From NCBI GenBank assembly GCA_017792445.1, contig CP051232.1, forward strand, positions 2,516,001 through 2,580,000: a DNA stretch of 64,000 nucleotides, read 5' to 3'. The position numbers and the translations under genes were made by a program. The notes under the pieces are model-generated. The model searched no databases and was not told the origin of the DNA. It was given only the letters and a program-made list of their open reading frames with translations. Positions 14,544 through 22,524 of the stretch are shown in pieces (the first letter of the stretch is position 1; each line of letters begins with the position of its first letter). This stretch comes from Maritimibacter sp. Lineage in GTDB: Bacteria > Pseudomonadota > Alphaproteobacteria > Rhodobacterales > Rhodobacteraceae.

Positions 14544-15417
14544 GAAAATCGGAGTCATCGGAACCCCCGGAAAATGGTCGACCGAAGCGCTGGCGGATGC
14601 CTTCGAGGCGCGGACCGGCTATCGGCAGGTGATCGACATGGCGCACGTCACGCTGGAACTGGATACCGGGCGCTTGCTGTGTGACGGCACCGACCTGTGC
14701 GAACTCGACGGGCTGGTGCTGAAGAAGGTGGCCGAGGACTACAGTCCCGACGCGCTTGACCGGCTGGAGCTTTTGCGCGTCGCCGAGGCGCGCGGGGTGC
14801 GGGTCTTCAGCCCGGCGGAAAAGGTGATCCGGCTAATGGACCGGCTCGCCTGCACCGTGACGCTGGCCAACGCGGGCATCCCGATGCCGCCGACCACGAT
14901 CACCGAGGATGTCGACGCCGCGCGTGCCGCGCTGGAACGCTTCGGCTCGGCAGTGTTCAAGCCGCTGTTCTCGACCAAGGCGCGGGGCATGGTGCTGCTG
15001 GACCACGATGCGCCGGACGCCGCCGCGCAGATCGAGACGTTCAAGGCCGCGAACCCGATGATGTATATCCAGCAGAAGGCCGACCTGTCGGGCCACGACC
15101 TTGGCATGGTGTTCCTTGCGGGTGAATATGTCTGCACCTACGCCCGCGTCAGCCAGACGGGCAGCTGGAACACCACGATCCATTCAGGCGGCAAATACGC
15201 ACCCTACGCGCCGTCGACGGAGCTGATCGAGCTTGGCCGCAAGGCGCAGGCTCCGTTCGGGCTGACCTTCACCACGGTCGATATCGCGCTGACGCCGGAC
15301 GGTCCCATCGTGTTCGAGGTGTCTGCCTTTGGCGGCTACAGCGGCGCGCTGAAAGGTTGCGGGATCGACGCCGCCGCCTTGGTGGCCGAGCATGTTCTGG
15401 CCGAGGTGTCGCCATGA
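14536..15417 (+). CDS. GAK-type ATP-grasp ligase
   Basis: A 293-residue protein of the RimK/GshB-like ATP-grasp fold. The N-terminal part (residues 1-90) is Rossmann-like. An ATP-grasp core follows with the first nucleotide-binding strand around AVFKPLFSTKARGMVLL (about residues 146-162), the hinge YIQQKADLSGHDLG and the metal-binding strand IVFEVSAFGGYSG, where the usual ENP-type motif is FEVSAFGG. The start is GTG at 14536, with TAAGGA upstream and 8 bp of overlap. ATP-grasp enzymes join a carboxylate to an amine or thiol through an acyl phosphate. In this cluster it probably ligates an amino acid or small acid to the unknown product or a peptide. Confidence 0.83.
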   Translation: MTEKIGVIGTPGKWSTEALADAFEARTGYRQVIDMAHVTLELDTGRLLCDGTDLCELDGLVLKKVAEDYSPDALDRLELLRVAEARGVRVFSPAEKVIRLMDRLACTVTLANAGIPMPPTTITEDVDAARAALERFGSAVFKPLFSTKARGMVLLDHDAPDAAAQIETFKAANPMMYIQQKADLSGHDLGMVFLAGEYVCTYARVSQTGSWNTTIHSGGKYAPYAPSTELIELGRKAQAPFGLTFTTVDIALTPDGPIVFEVSAFGGYSGALKGCGIDAAALVAEHVLAEVSP

Positions 15418-16487
15418 CCGCCGCCGGGATCCTGTCACTCCTCGACCTGTCGCCCGCGCTCGCGTCGGACCCGTTTCACCTGACGGTGGGCCCGGTGGGG
15501 GTGACGGTGCTTTGCCCCGAGCCGCTGCGCGCTGCGCTCGTCTCGTATTTCACCGAGGCCGTGACGGACGTGCCCGGCGACATCACCGTGCATCTGCTGC
15601 CGGGGCAGGCGCTGGCCCCCGAGCCGGAATGGACCGAGTGGCGGCGAGAGGCTGGCAAGGCGGGGCGGAAGGACGCGGTCTGCGACCTTGAAGACGCCCG
15701 CCTTGTCCGCAAGGTTCGCAGCGGCGTGACCTTCCTGCAATCGCCGGAATACGCTGTCGCCTTCGGCCCGCTGGTCGAGAACGAAAGCACCGTCATCAAC
15801 TTCATCAACACGCAGATCCTGAACATCTGCCTGCGCGATGGCTGGCAGCTTGCCCATGCGGCGGCGGTGACCCGTGGGCGGCGGACGCTGGCGGTGTCGG
15901 GGCTGTCCGGTGGCGGCAAGTCGACCTCGGTGCTGCGGCTGATGGATATCGAAGGCGCGGGTTTTCTCAGCAACGACCGGGTGCTGATCCGCGCCGGCGA
16001 TCCGCCCCGCGCGCTGGGCATCCCGAAACATCCGCGCATCAATCCCGGCACGATCCTTGGCAACCCGCGCCTGCGGGGGATGCTGACGCCCGCGCGGATC
16101 GCGGAACTCGAAGCGATGCCGCCGGCCGACCTCTGGTCGCTGGAGGACAAGCACGACCTGATCATTTCACAGGTCTACGGTCCCAAGCGGGTGCGCTATG
16201 AAGGTCCGCTCACCGACTTCTGGGTGTTGAACTGGAGCCGGGACAACGACGCGGCCACACAGGTGACCGAAGTCTCGCTGAAGGACCGGCCGGACCTTCT
16301 GGGCGCGATCATGAAAAGCCCCGGTCCGTTCTACCAGCACAACGACGGCAGCTTCGAGCCGAACGGCAACGCACCCGACCCGGCGCCGTATCTGCGGGCG
16401 CTGAAGGGCGTCCGCGTCTGCGAGGTGTCGGGCGGCGTCGACTTCGACGCGATCGCCCGTATGGGGCGGCAGTTTCTTGATGGCTGA
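15414..16487 (+). CDS. HprK-related kinase (GAK-type)
   Basis: A 357-residue protein with the HPr-kinase-like C-terminal core: a Walker A loop of the HprK type (SGLSGGGKSTSVLRL, about residues 162-176) and FLSNDRVLIRAGD, which replaces the HprK catalytic segment. The N-terminal 150 residues resemble the leader domain of HprK-related kinase B. There are no PTS genes nearby, so HPr is not the obvious substrate. It overlaps the ATP-grasp stop (ATGA) and the next gene by 8 bp. HprK-like kinases phosphorylate small molecules or proteins on Ser; the target may be the amphi-Trp protein at 18526 or a metabolite. Confidence 0.85.
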   Translation: MTAAGILSLLDLSPALASDPFHLTVGPVGVTVLCPEPLRAALVSYFTEAVTDVPGDITVHLLPGQALAPEPEWTEWRREAGKAGRKDAVCDLEDARLVRKVRSGVTFLQSPEYAVAFGPLVENESTVINFINTQILNICLRDGWQLAHAAAVTRGRRTLAVSGLSGGGKSTSVLRLMDIEGAGFLSNDRVLIRAGDPPRALGIPKHPRINPGTILGNPRLRGMLTPARIAELEAMPPADLWSLEDKHDLIISQVYGPKRVRYEGPLTDFWVLNWSRDNDAATQVTEVSLKDRPDLLGAIMKSPGPFYQHNDGSFEPNGNAPDPAPYLRALKGVRVCEVSGGVDFDAIARMGRQFLDG

Positions 16488-17166
16488 CCGTGGCTACGTC
16501 GCCTTCCTGCGCCACGGCGACTATCGCCAACGCGCGGGCGCGCCCTCGGCACGGCAGCCCTATCCTCTGACCGAAAAGGGCTTGCGGCAGGCGGCGGACG
16601 GGGCGGATGCGCTGGCGGCGATGATCGCGGCGCATGGGCTGACCTTGGCGCCGGTGATCTACAGTTCGCGGCAGTTGCGGGCGTGGCAGACCGCTGACGC
16701 GGTGGCGGACCGGCTTCGGTCGCTCGGGCATAGGGTGGACGGGATCGAACAGACCTCGGCCTTGGCAGAGCGCGGCCTTGGCAGCGCCGCGAACCTGACG
16801 GTGGACGAGATCGAAAGCGTGCTGCGCGACGATCCGCGATACGGCGCGCCGCCCGTGGGGTGGAAATCTGACAGCGACTATCGCCTGCCGCTGGAAGGTG
16901 CGGAAAGCCTGATGGACGCGGGGCAGCGGGTCGCGCGGCATATCGAGGCGACCACCCAGCCGGGGCTGGTGACAATCCACGTGGGCCACGGCGCCTCGTT
17001 CCGGCATGCCTGCTGCTGTCTCGGTATTCTCGAAAAAGCACAGATCGCAGCGTTATCCATGTTTCATGCCCGACCGTCACTGATCTGTCATGAACCGGAT
17101 GGTAGCTGGCAACACTTGGACGGAGCATGGAAAATCAGGGAACCTGAGGACGAGCCGAAGGATTGA
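16480..17166 (+). CDS. Histidine phosphatase (phosphoglycerate-mutase fold)
   Basis: A 228-residue protein with the phosphohistidine motif FLRHGDYRQ (His about residue 11), a second-Arg region (YSSRQLRAWQTADAV) and the distal His (VGHGASFRHACC, about residue 168). This fold removes phosphate from small molecules or proteins through a phosphohistidine. It overlaps the HprK-related gene by 8 bp. A phosphatase coupled to a kinase suggests a reversible phosphorylation step. Broad-specificity housekeeping members exist, but the tight linkage makes a dedicated role likely. Confidence 0.87.
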   Translation: MADRGYVAFLRHGDYRQRAGAPSARQPYPLTEKGLRQAADGADALAAMIAAHGLTLAPVIYSSRQLRAWQTADAVADRLRSLGHRVDGIEQTSALAERGLGSAANLTVDEIESVLRDDPRYGAPPVGWKSDSDYRLPLEGAESLMDAGQRVARHIEATTQPGLVTIHVGHGASFRHACCCLGILEKAQIAALSMFHARPSLICHEPDGSWQHLDGAWKIREPEDEPKD

Positions 17167-17193
17167 TCCCTGACAAGGCATCGGGGTCGGCAC

Positions 17194-18510
17194 GTGAGCA
17201 AACTTTCCGAAATCGTACAATCGGGTCGCCCCGCGCTGCCACAGGTGTTCGATACCGCCGCTGTCCTGTCCGATCTTCCCCGCACCGTCGAGCCGTGGCC
17301 CGGCGCCGACAGCCACCCGCAGATCGCCGGTTGCCTTGAACGCGCGCGGCAGAACGGCGGATGGCATTGGCCGACCCAGCCGATCATCTTCATCTCTGAC
17401 CCGCATGCCGATGCCGAGGGCTTTCTGCGCTCGCTGACCGCCGCCGGGGCGATCCGGCGCGACGGCGCGCAGGTGGTGTTGACCGGTTTCGGCCAGCAGG
17501 CGCGGATCATCCTAGGGGGCGACAGTCTCGACAAGGGGCCCAGCAACCTTGGCTTGCTGGATGCCATCGCGGCGGTCCGGGCCGCCGGAGCCGATGTGCA
17601 CATCCTTGCAGGCAACCACGATCTGCGCATGCGGATGGCGGTCGCCGCGCTTTGCGGTCCGCGCACCGCGCTGAACGAACATCTGTTCGTGCGGATGGGA
17701 CGAAAGATCCTGCCCGCGCTGCGCGAAGTGCTGGACCGGTTCGTGACGCCCGCCGATCTTGCCGCGCTGCCGGACGAGACCGCCTGCCGCGCGCGCCTGA
17801 CGCCCCGCACCGACTGGCCCGACCGCTTCGCGGCCGCCGCCAAGGGCGAGTTGCGCCGCAAGGTCATCGCCAAGGAAATCCGCAAGCTGAACGAAAAGCT
17901 TGCCAAGTTCGAGAAAGAGCGTCGCCGGTCCGGGATGACCTGCCGCGAAATCCTGGCCGCCGCCCTGAAGTGCCACGACATCTTCTTCGAGCCCGACGGG
18001 CATTATGCATGGTTCTACGACACGATGGACGTGGTGGCGCAGGTCGGCTCGTTGCTGTTCGTGCATGCAGGCCTGTGCGATAGCATGTGTACGGCGCTGG
18101 TCGCAGAGGGAACCGAGGGCGTGAACGCCCGCTATCGCGAAGCGGCGGAACATGCGTCGCTCGGGTTCTACTTCGGACCGCTCGCCAACCTTGTCCGCAC
18201 CAAGTATCGCGACTCTGACTGCGAACTGACGGACGCGGGCGTCGGCGCCCTGCACCGAGCCGGCATCCACATGGTCGTGCAAGGGCACGTCAACAACCAC
18301 GAGGGCCAGCGTCTGTTGGCCAAGCGCGGTCTTTTACACCTTGAGGCAGACGTGACGCTGGACCGCGCGTCGCGGGCGCTGGAAGGGCTGGACGGCATCG
18401 GGGCCGGTGCGACCTTGATCTTTCCCTCCGGAGATGTGATCGGCTTGAGCCGTGACTTTCCGTGGGCCAAGCACTTTGCCCCGGAACGGATGAGCCCGCG
18501 GATCAGCTGA
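17194..18510 (+). CDS. PPP-like metallophosphoesterase with a large helical insertion
   Basis: A 438-residue calcineurin-fold phosphoesterase with four metal motifs: SDPHADAEG (about residue 69), GGDSLDKGPSN (about 109), GNHDLRMRM (about 142) and GHVNNHEG (about 368). Between the third and fourth lies an insertion of roughly 120 residues that includes a charged helical segment (KLNEKLAKFEKERRR) of coiled-coil type, and a Cys-containing HAGLCDSMC. The start is GTG at 17194, 27 bp after the phosphatase gene. The fold can act on phosphoproteins or dinucleotide phosphates such as Ap4A. It is the second phosphatase in the cluster, and the insertion may fix its specificity. Confidence 0.82.
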   Translation: MSKLSEIVQSGRPALPQVFDTAAVLSDLPRTVEPWPGADSHPQIAGCLERARQNGGWHWPTQPIIFISDPHADAEGFLRSLTAAGAIRRDGAQVVLTGFGQQARIILGGDSLDKGPSNLGLLDAIAAVRAAGADVHILAGNHDLRMRMAVAALCGPRTALNEHLFVRMGRKILPALREVLDRFVTPADLAALPDETACRARLTPRTDWPDRFAAAAKGELRRKVIAKEIRKLNEKLAKFEKERRRSGMTCREILAAALKCHDIFFEPDGHYAWFYDTMDVVAQVGSLLFVHAGLCDSMCTALVAEGTEGVNARYREAAEHASLGFYFGPLANLVRTKYRDSDCELTDAGVGALHRAGIHMVVQGHVNNHEGQRLLAKRGLLHLEADVTLDRASRALEGLDGIGAGATLIFPSGDVIGLSRDFPWAKHFAPERMSPRIS

Positions 18511-18525
18511 CGCAGGAGGCACCGC

Positions 18526-18798
18526 ATGAGCGACGACAACGCGCGTTTCCGGCACGAGTCCTTGCAGGATGCCAAGACGATCAAAACGCTGCTGACGGCG
18601 CTGTCCAAGGGCTTCTCGAAGGGCGAGATGACACTGGGCGACGAGGATGAAGAGCTTGTCCTGAAAGTCGACGGCCTGATGAACGTCCGCATCAAGGGAG
18701 AACGCGAGGACGGCCGGTGCGAGTTCAGCCTGCGCGTCCGCTGGTCGGACCCCGCCGCACCGGTCGCCAGCAAGGGCAAGCCCCGGATCGAAAGCTGA
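18526..18798 (+). CDS. Amphi-Trp domain protein (GAK-type)
   Basis: A 90-residue acidic protein consisting of one amphi-Trp domain. An amphipathic start (FRHESLQDAKTIKTLLTAL) is followed by a Gly/acidic turn and a beta segment ending FSLRVRWSD, with the conserved Trp. It starts 15 bp after the metallophosphoesterase gene, with AGGAGG upstream, and ends the operon. From memory, NCBI/TIGRFAM families describe this domain as a marker that co-occurs with HprK-related kinases and GAK ATP-grasp enzymes. It could be the protein substrate or scaffold on which the kinase, ligase and phosphatases act; this is inference. Confidence 0.8.
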   Translation: MSDDNARFRHESLQDAKTIKTLLTALSKGFSKGEMTLGDEDEELVLKVDGLMNVRIKGEREDGRCEFSLRVRWSDPAAPVASKGKPRIES

Positions 18799-18914
18799 CG
18801 GGCGGGTTCGGGGAAGCCGGGCCGGTCCGGGAATGACAGGGTGCCGGTCCGCTGTTAGCTTTGCCTTCGGGCGCGGTCGCCTTCCCGCCGCGCAGTTCGC
18901 GAAAGGTCGTTTCG

Positions 18915-19238
18915 ATGCCCAGATTTCTCTTTTCCATCGCGGTCGCCGTATTCGCGACCGCAGCCCACGCCCAGCAGATCGTCACGCCCGCCGGTCCCTA
19001 TATCACCGACACCGGCTGCCTTGTTCAGGGGCTCGACCCGAATGGCGACGGTTTCCTTGCATTGCGCGCGGGGCCGGGCACGAATTATTTCCAGATCGGC
19101 AGCCTCCACAACGGCGACGCCGCCTATCTGCGCAAGTGTCAGGGGAAGTGGTGCTATGTCGAGAACGGCGCGCTGAACGGGCGCGAGGCACGGTTCCGCG
19201 GCTGGATCTACACCGCGTGGTGCCAGTTCTATCCGTGA
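18915..19238 (+). CDS. Exported SH3-type domain protein (107 aa)
   Basis: A small exported protein with a Sec signal (MPRFLFSIAVAVFATAAHAQ, cleavage after AHA). The mature part is one bacterial SH3 domain with the FLALRAGPGTNYFQIGSLHNG signature and four Cys that may form disulfides. Such domains bind peptidoglycan or cell-wall components. The ATG at 18915 follows GAAAGG. It lies between the GAK-type operon and the exopolysaccharide locus; with no overlaps it may be independent. Its role is probably envelope-related. Confidence 0.82.
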   Translation: MPRFLFSIAVAVFATAAHAQQIVTPAGPYITDTGCLVQGLDPNGDGFLALRAGPGTNYFQIGSLHNGDAAYLRKCQGKWCYVENGALNGREARFRGWIYTAWCQFYP

Positions 19239-19263
19239 CGGCAAGCCGACCGCACAAGACGGC

Positions 19264-19278
19264 TTAATCAATAATTAA
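19264..19278 (+). promoter_or_regulatory. CtrA box upstream of the wzc-like gene
   Basis: A perfect TTAA-N7-TTAA CtrA half-site pair (TTAA at 19264 and 19275), followed by another TTAA at 19282. It lies 83 bp upstream of the start of the Wzz/Wzc-like gene. CtrA is the cell-cycle regulator of alphaproteobacteria. Confidence 0.65.
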
Positions 19279-19360
19279 CCCTTAACCCTTCCACTTCAGG
19301 TGGTTGCCCGCACCGGCCTTGGTCGCTGGTCCGGGCCGTTTCTCAGTTGGCGGGGCAGGG

Positions 19361-21541
19361 ATGGCCGAGATCGGAACCGTTGTGCAGGCGGCAGGCCGGA
19401 CAGTGCAGGACACGGTCGTCCGGCCGCTGTCGCCCGGCATCGTGCCGACCCGTGGCGCAAGCGCGGACGCGCTGGTGGATCTTGGCCACCTTGCCTCTGC
19501 GCTGTGGCGCGGCCTGTGGCTGATCGCTGTGTGCATCGTGCTGACGGTCGGGCTTGCCAGCTATTACCTGCTGTTCGTCGCGGTGCCGAACTACACCGCC
19601 GAAGCGCGCATCGTCGTGGAAGCTCGGGACCAGACCGTCGTCGATCTTGAAAGCGTGATCTCGGGCCGGGGTACGGACGAGGCGTCGCTGAACACCGAGA
19701 TGTCGGTCATGACGTCGCGCACGATCCTCGAACTTCTGGTGCATGAACTGGACCTGACGAATGATCCGGAGTTCAACGCGGGTCTCGTCCCGGCACGCCC
19801 GCTGTCCGCCATCTGGATGGGCGACCTTGTCCGGGGCTGGCTGGGCTTGCCGCTGGTCGACGGGACGCCGCGCACCGAGCAAGAGGAACTGCTGGAAACC
19901 GTGGATGCGCTGGCCGAGGCGATATTCGTCCGGATCGAGCCCTATTCCTATGTCTTCAGCATCCGCGTCAGGACAGAAGATCCGGGGAAATCTGCGCTGA
20001 TCGCGAACCGTCTGGCGGGGATTTACCTGGACGAACAGATATCGACCAAGTTCTCGGCGACGGAATACGCGGTCGACTGGCTGTCGCAGCGTGTGACCGA
20101 GCTGGAGCTTGAACTGAAACAGAAGGAAGAGGCGGTGCTGGAGCTAAGCTCGGTCTCGCTTCTGATGCCCGAGGCGTCGCTGGAGGCGTTGAAAAGCCGC
20201 GAGCGAGAGGCGCAGGGCAGGATCGCCCTGCTGGAAGACGCGGCGGACCGGGCGGCGCGCGAAGCTGCCGGTCTCGCCGCCGCGCTGGCGGAAGGGGACC
20301 TGCGCGGCGCGGCGGACCTGGCCCGCGATGCGGAAACCTTCGCGCTGCTCGACATCGGCGACGGGGCGGGCGCGCTGGATCGGTTGCGCGCGGTGTTGCG
20401 GGACCGACGTGATGACGCGCGCGCAGCGGCAGAGGATGTCGCCGCCGAGCGCGCCGACCACGCCGCGCTGGTCGACCGGATCGACGCCGAGGACGCGCTG
20501 CGGCAGGACCTGACCCAGCGGGTCCGGGACGCCGACGCCACGCGGGTGCTGTACCAGACCTTTCTGGCGCGGCTGAAAGAGACCTCGATCCAGATCGGGC
20601 TTCAGCAGGCCGACAGCCGCATCCTGTCCGGTGCGGTGCCCGGCGAAGAGGTCGCGCCGCGCCGCGCGATGATCCTTGCCGTGGCCGCGATGCTGGGCGC
20701 GGTGCTGGGCGTCGGGATCATCCTGCTGCGGCAGTACATGAACCGCGGGTTCCGGACGGTGGACGACCTTGAAGAAGCGACCGGCTACACGGTCCTTGGC
20801 CAGATCCCCCGCATCCCCGCGCGGCGGCGGCGCGGGGTGCTGGACTATTTGCGGCGCAAGCCGACCTCTGCCGCGGCAGAGGCGATCCGCAACCTGCGGA
20901 CCTCGGTTCTGTTGTCCGATGTCGACAGGCCGCCAAGGGTCATCATGTCGACCTCGTCGATCCCCGGCGAGGGCAAGACGACGCAGTCCATCGCCTTGGC
21001 GCAGAACCTTGCGGGGCTGGGGCAACGCGTGCTGCTGGTCGAAGGCGACATCCGCCGCCGCACCTTCACCCAGTATCTGCTCGCCGATCCGCCGGGCAGC
21101 CTTGTCCAGGTGGTCTCGGGCACGCTGACGCTGGCCGAGGCGGTGGTGTCCGACCCGGCGCTCGAGATCGACGTACTGATGGGGGACCGTTCCTCGGTGA
21201 ACGCGGCGGACATATTCTCGTCCGACAGCTTCCGGCGGTTCATCCTGTCGGCGCGCAATGCCTATGACTACGTGGTGATCGACACGCCGCCGGTTCTGGT
21301 GGTGCCGGATGCGCGGGTGCTTGGGAAATACGCCGATGCGATCGTCTATTCGGTTCAGTGGGACAGAACCTCGAAAGAGCAGGTCACCGCCGGGCTGCGC
21401 ATGCTGTCGTCGGTGCATCTGAAGATCACCGGTCTGGTCCTGTCGCAGGTCGATCCGAAGGGGATGCGGCGGTACGGATACGGCAGCCGGCATGGCGCCT
21501 ATTCGTCCTATGGCAAGGGCTATTACGACAGCGGCGCCTGA
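19361..21541 (+). CDS. Wzz/Wzc-type polysaccharide co-polymerase with BY-kinase domain
   Basis: A 726-residue inner-membrane protein. It has an N-terminal transmembrane helix (GLWLIAVCIVLTVGLASYYLL, about 50-70), a periplasmic coiled-coil Wzz region (about 80-430) and a second transmembrane helix (about 430-450). The cytoplasmic BY-kinase domain has Walker A (SSIPGEGKTTQS, about 530), the second Walker motif (LVEGDIRRRTF) and Walker B (YVVIDTPPVLVV, about 640). The last 25 residues hold six Tyr (RRYGYGSRHGAYSSYG then YY), the usual autophosphorylation cluster. It sets polysaccharide chain length and export through cycles of Tyr phosphorylation. I start it at the ATG at 19361, with GGGGCAGGG upstream. 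Confidence 0.93.
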   Translation: MAEIGTVVQAAGRTVQDTVVRPLSPGIVPTRGASADALVDLGHLASALWRGLWLIAVCIVLTVGLASYYLLFVAVPNYTAEARIVVEARDQTVVDLESVISGRGTDEASLNTEMSVMTSRTILELLVHELDLTNDPEFNAGLVPARPLSAIWMGDLVRGWLGLPLVDGTPRTEQEELLETVDALAEAIFVRIEPYSYVFSIRVRTEDPGKSALIANRLAGIYLDEQISTKFSATEYAVDWLSQRVTELELELKQKEEAVLELSSVSLLMPEASLEALKSREREAQGRIALLEDAADRAAREAAGLAAALAEGDLRGAADLARDAETFALLDIGDGAGALDRLRAVLRDRRDDARAAAEDVAAERADHAALVDRIDAEDALRQDLTQRVRDADATRVLYQTFLARLKETSIQIGLQQADSRILSGAVPGEEVAPRRAMILAVAAMLGAVLGVGIILLRQYMNRGFRTVDDLEEATGYTVLGQIPRIPARRRRGVLDYLRRKPTSAAAEAIRNLRTSVLLSDVDRPPRVIMSTSSIPGEGKTTQSIALAQNLAGLGQRVLLVEGDIRRRTFTQYLLADPPGSLVQVVSGTLTLAEAVVSDPALEIDVLMGDRSSVNAADIFSSDSFRRFILSARNAYDYVVIDTPPVLVVPDARVLGKYADAIVYSVQWDRTSKEQVTAGLRMLSSVHLKITGLVLSQVDPKGMRRYGYGSRHGAYSSYGKGYYDSGA

Positions 21542-21734
21542 CGCTTTGCGGGCGCAGGCGCGCTGTGTCCAGACCGCACGCGGCGACCGCATAATTCTCG
21601 AAAATCGGACCGTCTGGCAGAGGCTGAAAGCCCTGATTTTCTTGGCCTGAACGCTCGGGTCGGCGGAAAAAGATTAACATTAACCGCCTATTAAATCTTC
21701 GGCCTCAAACCTGTGATCGCTGACGGAGTCAGGG
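21542..21734 (+). promoter_or_regulatory. Intergenic region between wzc-like and WecB/TagA-like genes
   Basis: This 193-bp region carries no gene I can support. It holds a CtrA box (next entry) in an A/T-rich patch (AAAAAGATTAACATTAACC), which stands out from the GC-rich surroundings as a promoter. Confidence 0.5.
21680..21694 (+). promoter_or_regulatory. CtrA box upstream of the WecB/TagA-like gene
   Basis: A perfect TTAA-N7-TTAA (TTAA at 21680 and 21691), with a further TTAA at 21674. It lies 40 bp before the GTG start of the glycosyltransferase gene, a suitable position for control by CtrA. Confidence 0.65.
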
Positions 21735-22520
21735 GTGACTTGTTTCGAGGAACTGACCGTGGATCGTATAAATGTTGGCGGCTACGAAACCGTTACTGCG
21801 GACCGAAAGGAACTGTCCGCCTGGATCACCGAACAATGTCTGGAACGACGAACGGCGGACGCTCCGCCGGCGATGGTGTTCTCGTCGAACGGGCAGGGAA
21901 TCGCCCTGCGCGGGCGGGACGCGGATTTTGACCGGGCCATGCGCGCGGCGGACGTGGTGCATGCCGACGGAATGTCGGTGGTGATGGCTTCGCGCCTGCT
22001 TGCGCGGACGTCGATCCGAGAACGCTCGGCGACGACCGACCTGTTTCACGACGTGGCGCGCGATGCGGTGGCGAACGGGCTGAACTTCTATGTCCTCGGC
22101 GGCACCGAGGATCAGAACCGCCGCGCCGTCCATGCGATGCTGTCGCTGTATCCCGAACTGCGGATCGTCGGCCGCAGGAACGGCTATTTCGGCCGTGATG
22201 AGGACGCGGCGGTCTGCCGGTCCATCGTCGAGGCGGGAACGGATGTTCTGTGGGTCGGGCTGGGCAAACCCCTGCAGGAAACATGGAGCCATTCGAACCG
22301 GGGCCGCCTGCACGGCGTCGGCTGTATCAAGACCTGCGGCGGTCTGTATTCCTACCTGACCGGCGACGCCGCCCGCGCGCCGAAATGGATGCAACGCGCG
22401 GGGCTGGAGTGGCTGTTCCGGCTGGCGCAAGAGCCGCAGCGCCTGATGCGCCGCTATCTGGTGACCAACACGGTCAGCGCATGGCGGTTGCTGACGCAGA
22501 CCGGATCGCGCGGGACCTGA
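21735..22520 (+). CDS. WecB/TagA/CpsF-family glycosyltransferase
   Basis: A 261-residue glycosyltransferase (GT26). It carries the family landmarks: ADGMSVVMASRLL (about residue 75), FYVLGGTEDQN, VLWVGLGKPLQE (UDP-sugar site, about 173) and the C-terminal ARAPKWMQRAGLEWLFRL plus EPQRLMRRY. It transfers ManNAcA or a related sugar to an undecaprenyl-linked acceptor in polysaccharide assembly. The GTG at 21735 has GGAG six bases upstream; a second GTG at 21759 with GAGG at good spacing is an alternative start. The acyltransferase follows after 4 bp. Confidence 0.9.
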   Translation: MTCFEELTVDRINVGGYETVTADRKELSAWITEQCLERRTADAPPAMVFSSNGQGIALRGRDADFDRAMRAADVVHADGMSVVMASRLLARTSIRERSATTDLFHDVARDAVANGLNFYVLGGTEDQNRRAVHAMLSLYPELRIVGRRNGYFGRDEDAAVCRSIVEAGTDVLWVGLGKPLQETWSHSNRGRLHGVGCIKTCGGLYSYLTGDAARAPKWMQRAGLEWLFRLAQEPQRLMRRYLVTNTVSAWRLLTQTGSRGT

Positions 22521-22524
22521 GCGC

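Noticed and set aside
15414-16487. Classical HPr kinase of the phosphotransferase system
   Set aside because: No HPr, EI or other PTS genes are nearby, and the gene is coupled to ATP-grasp and amphi-Trp genes.
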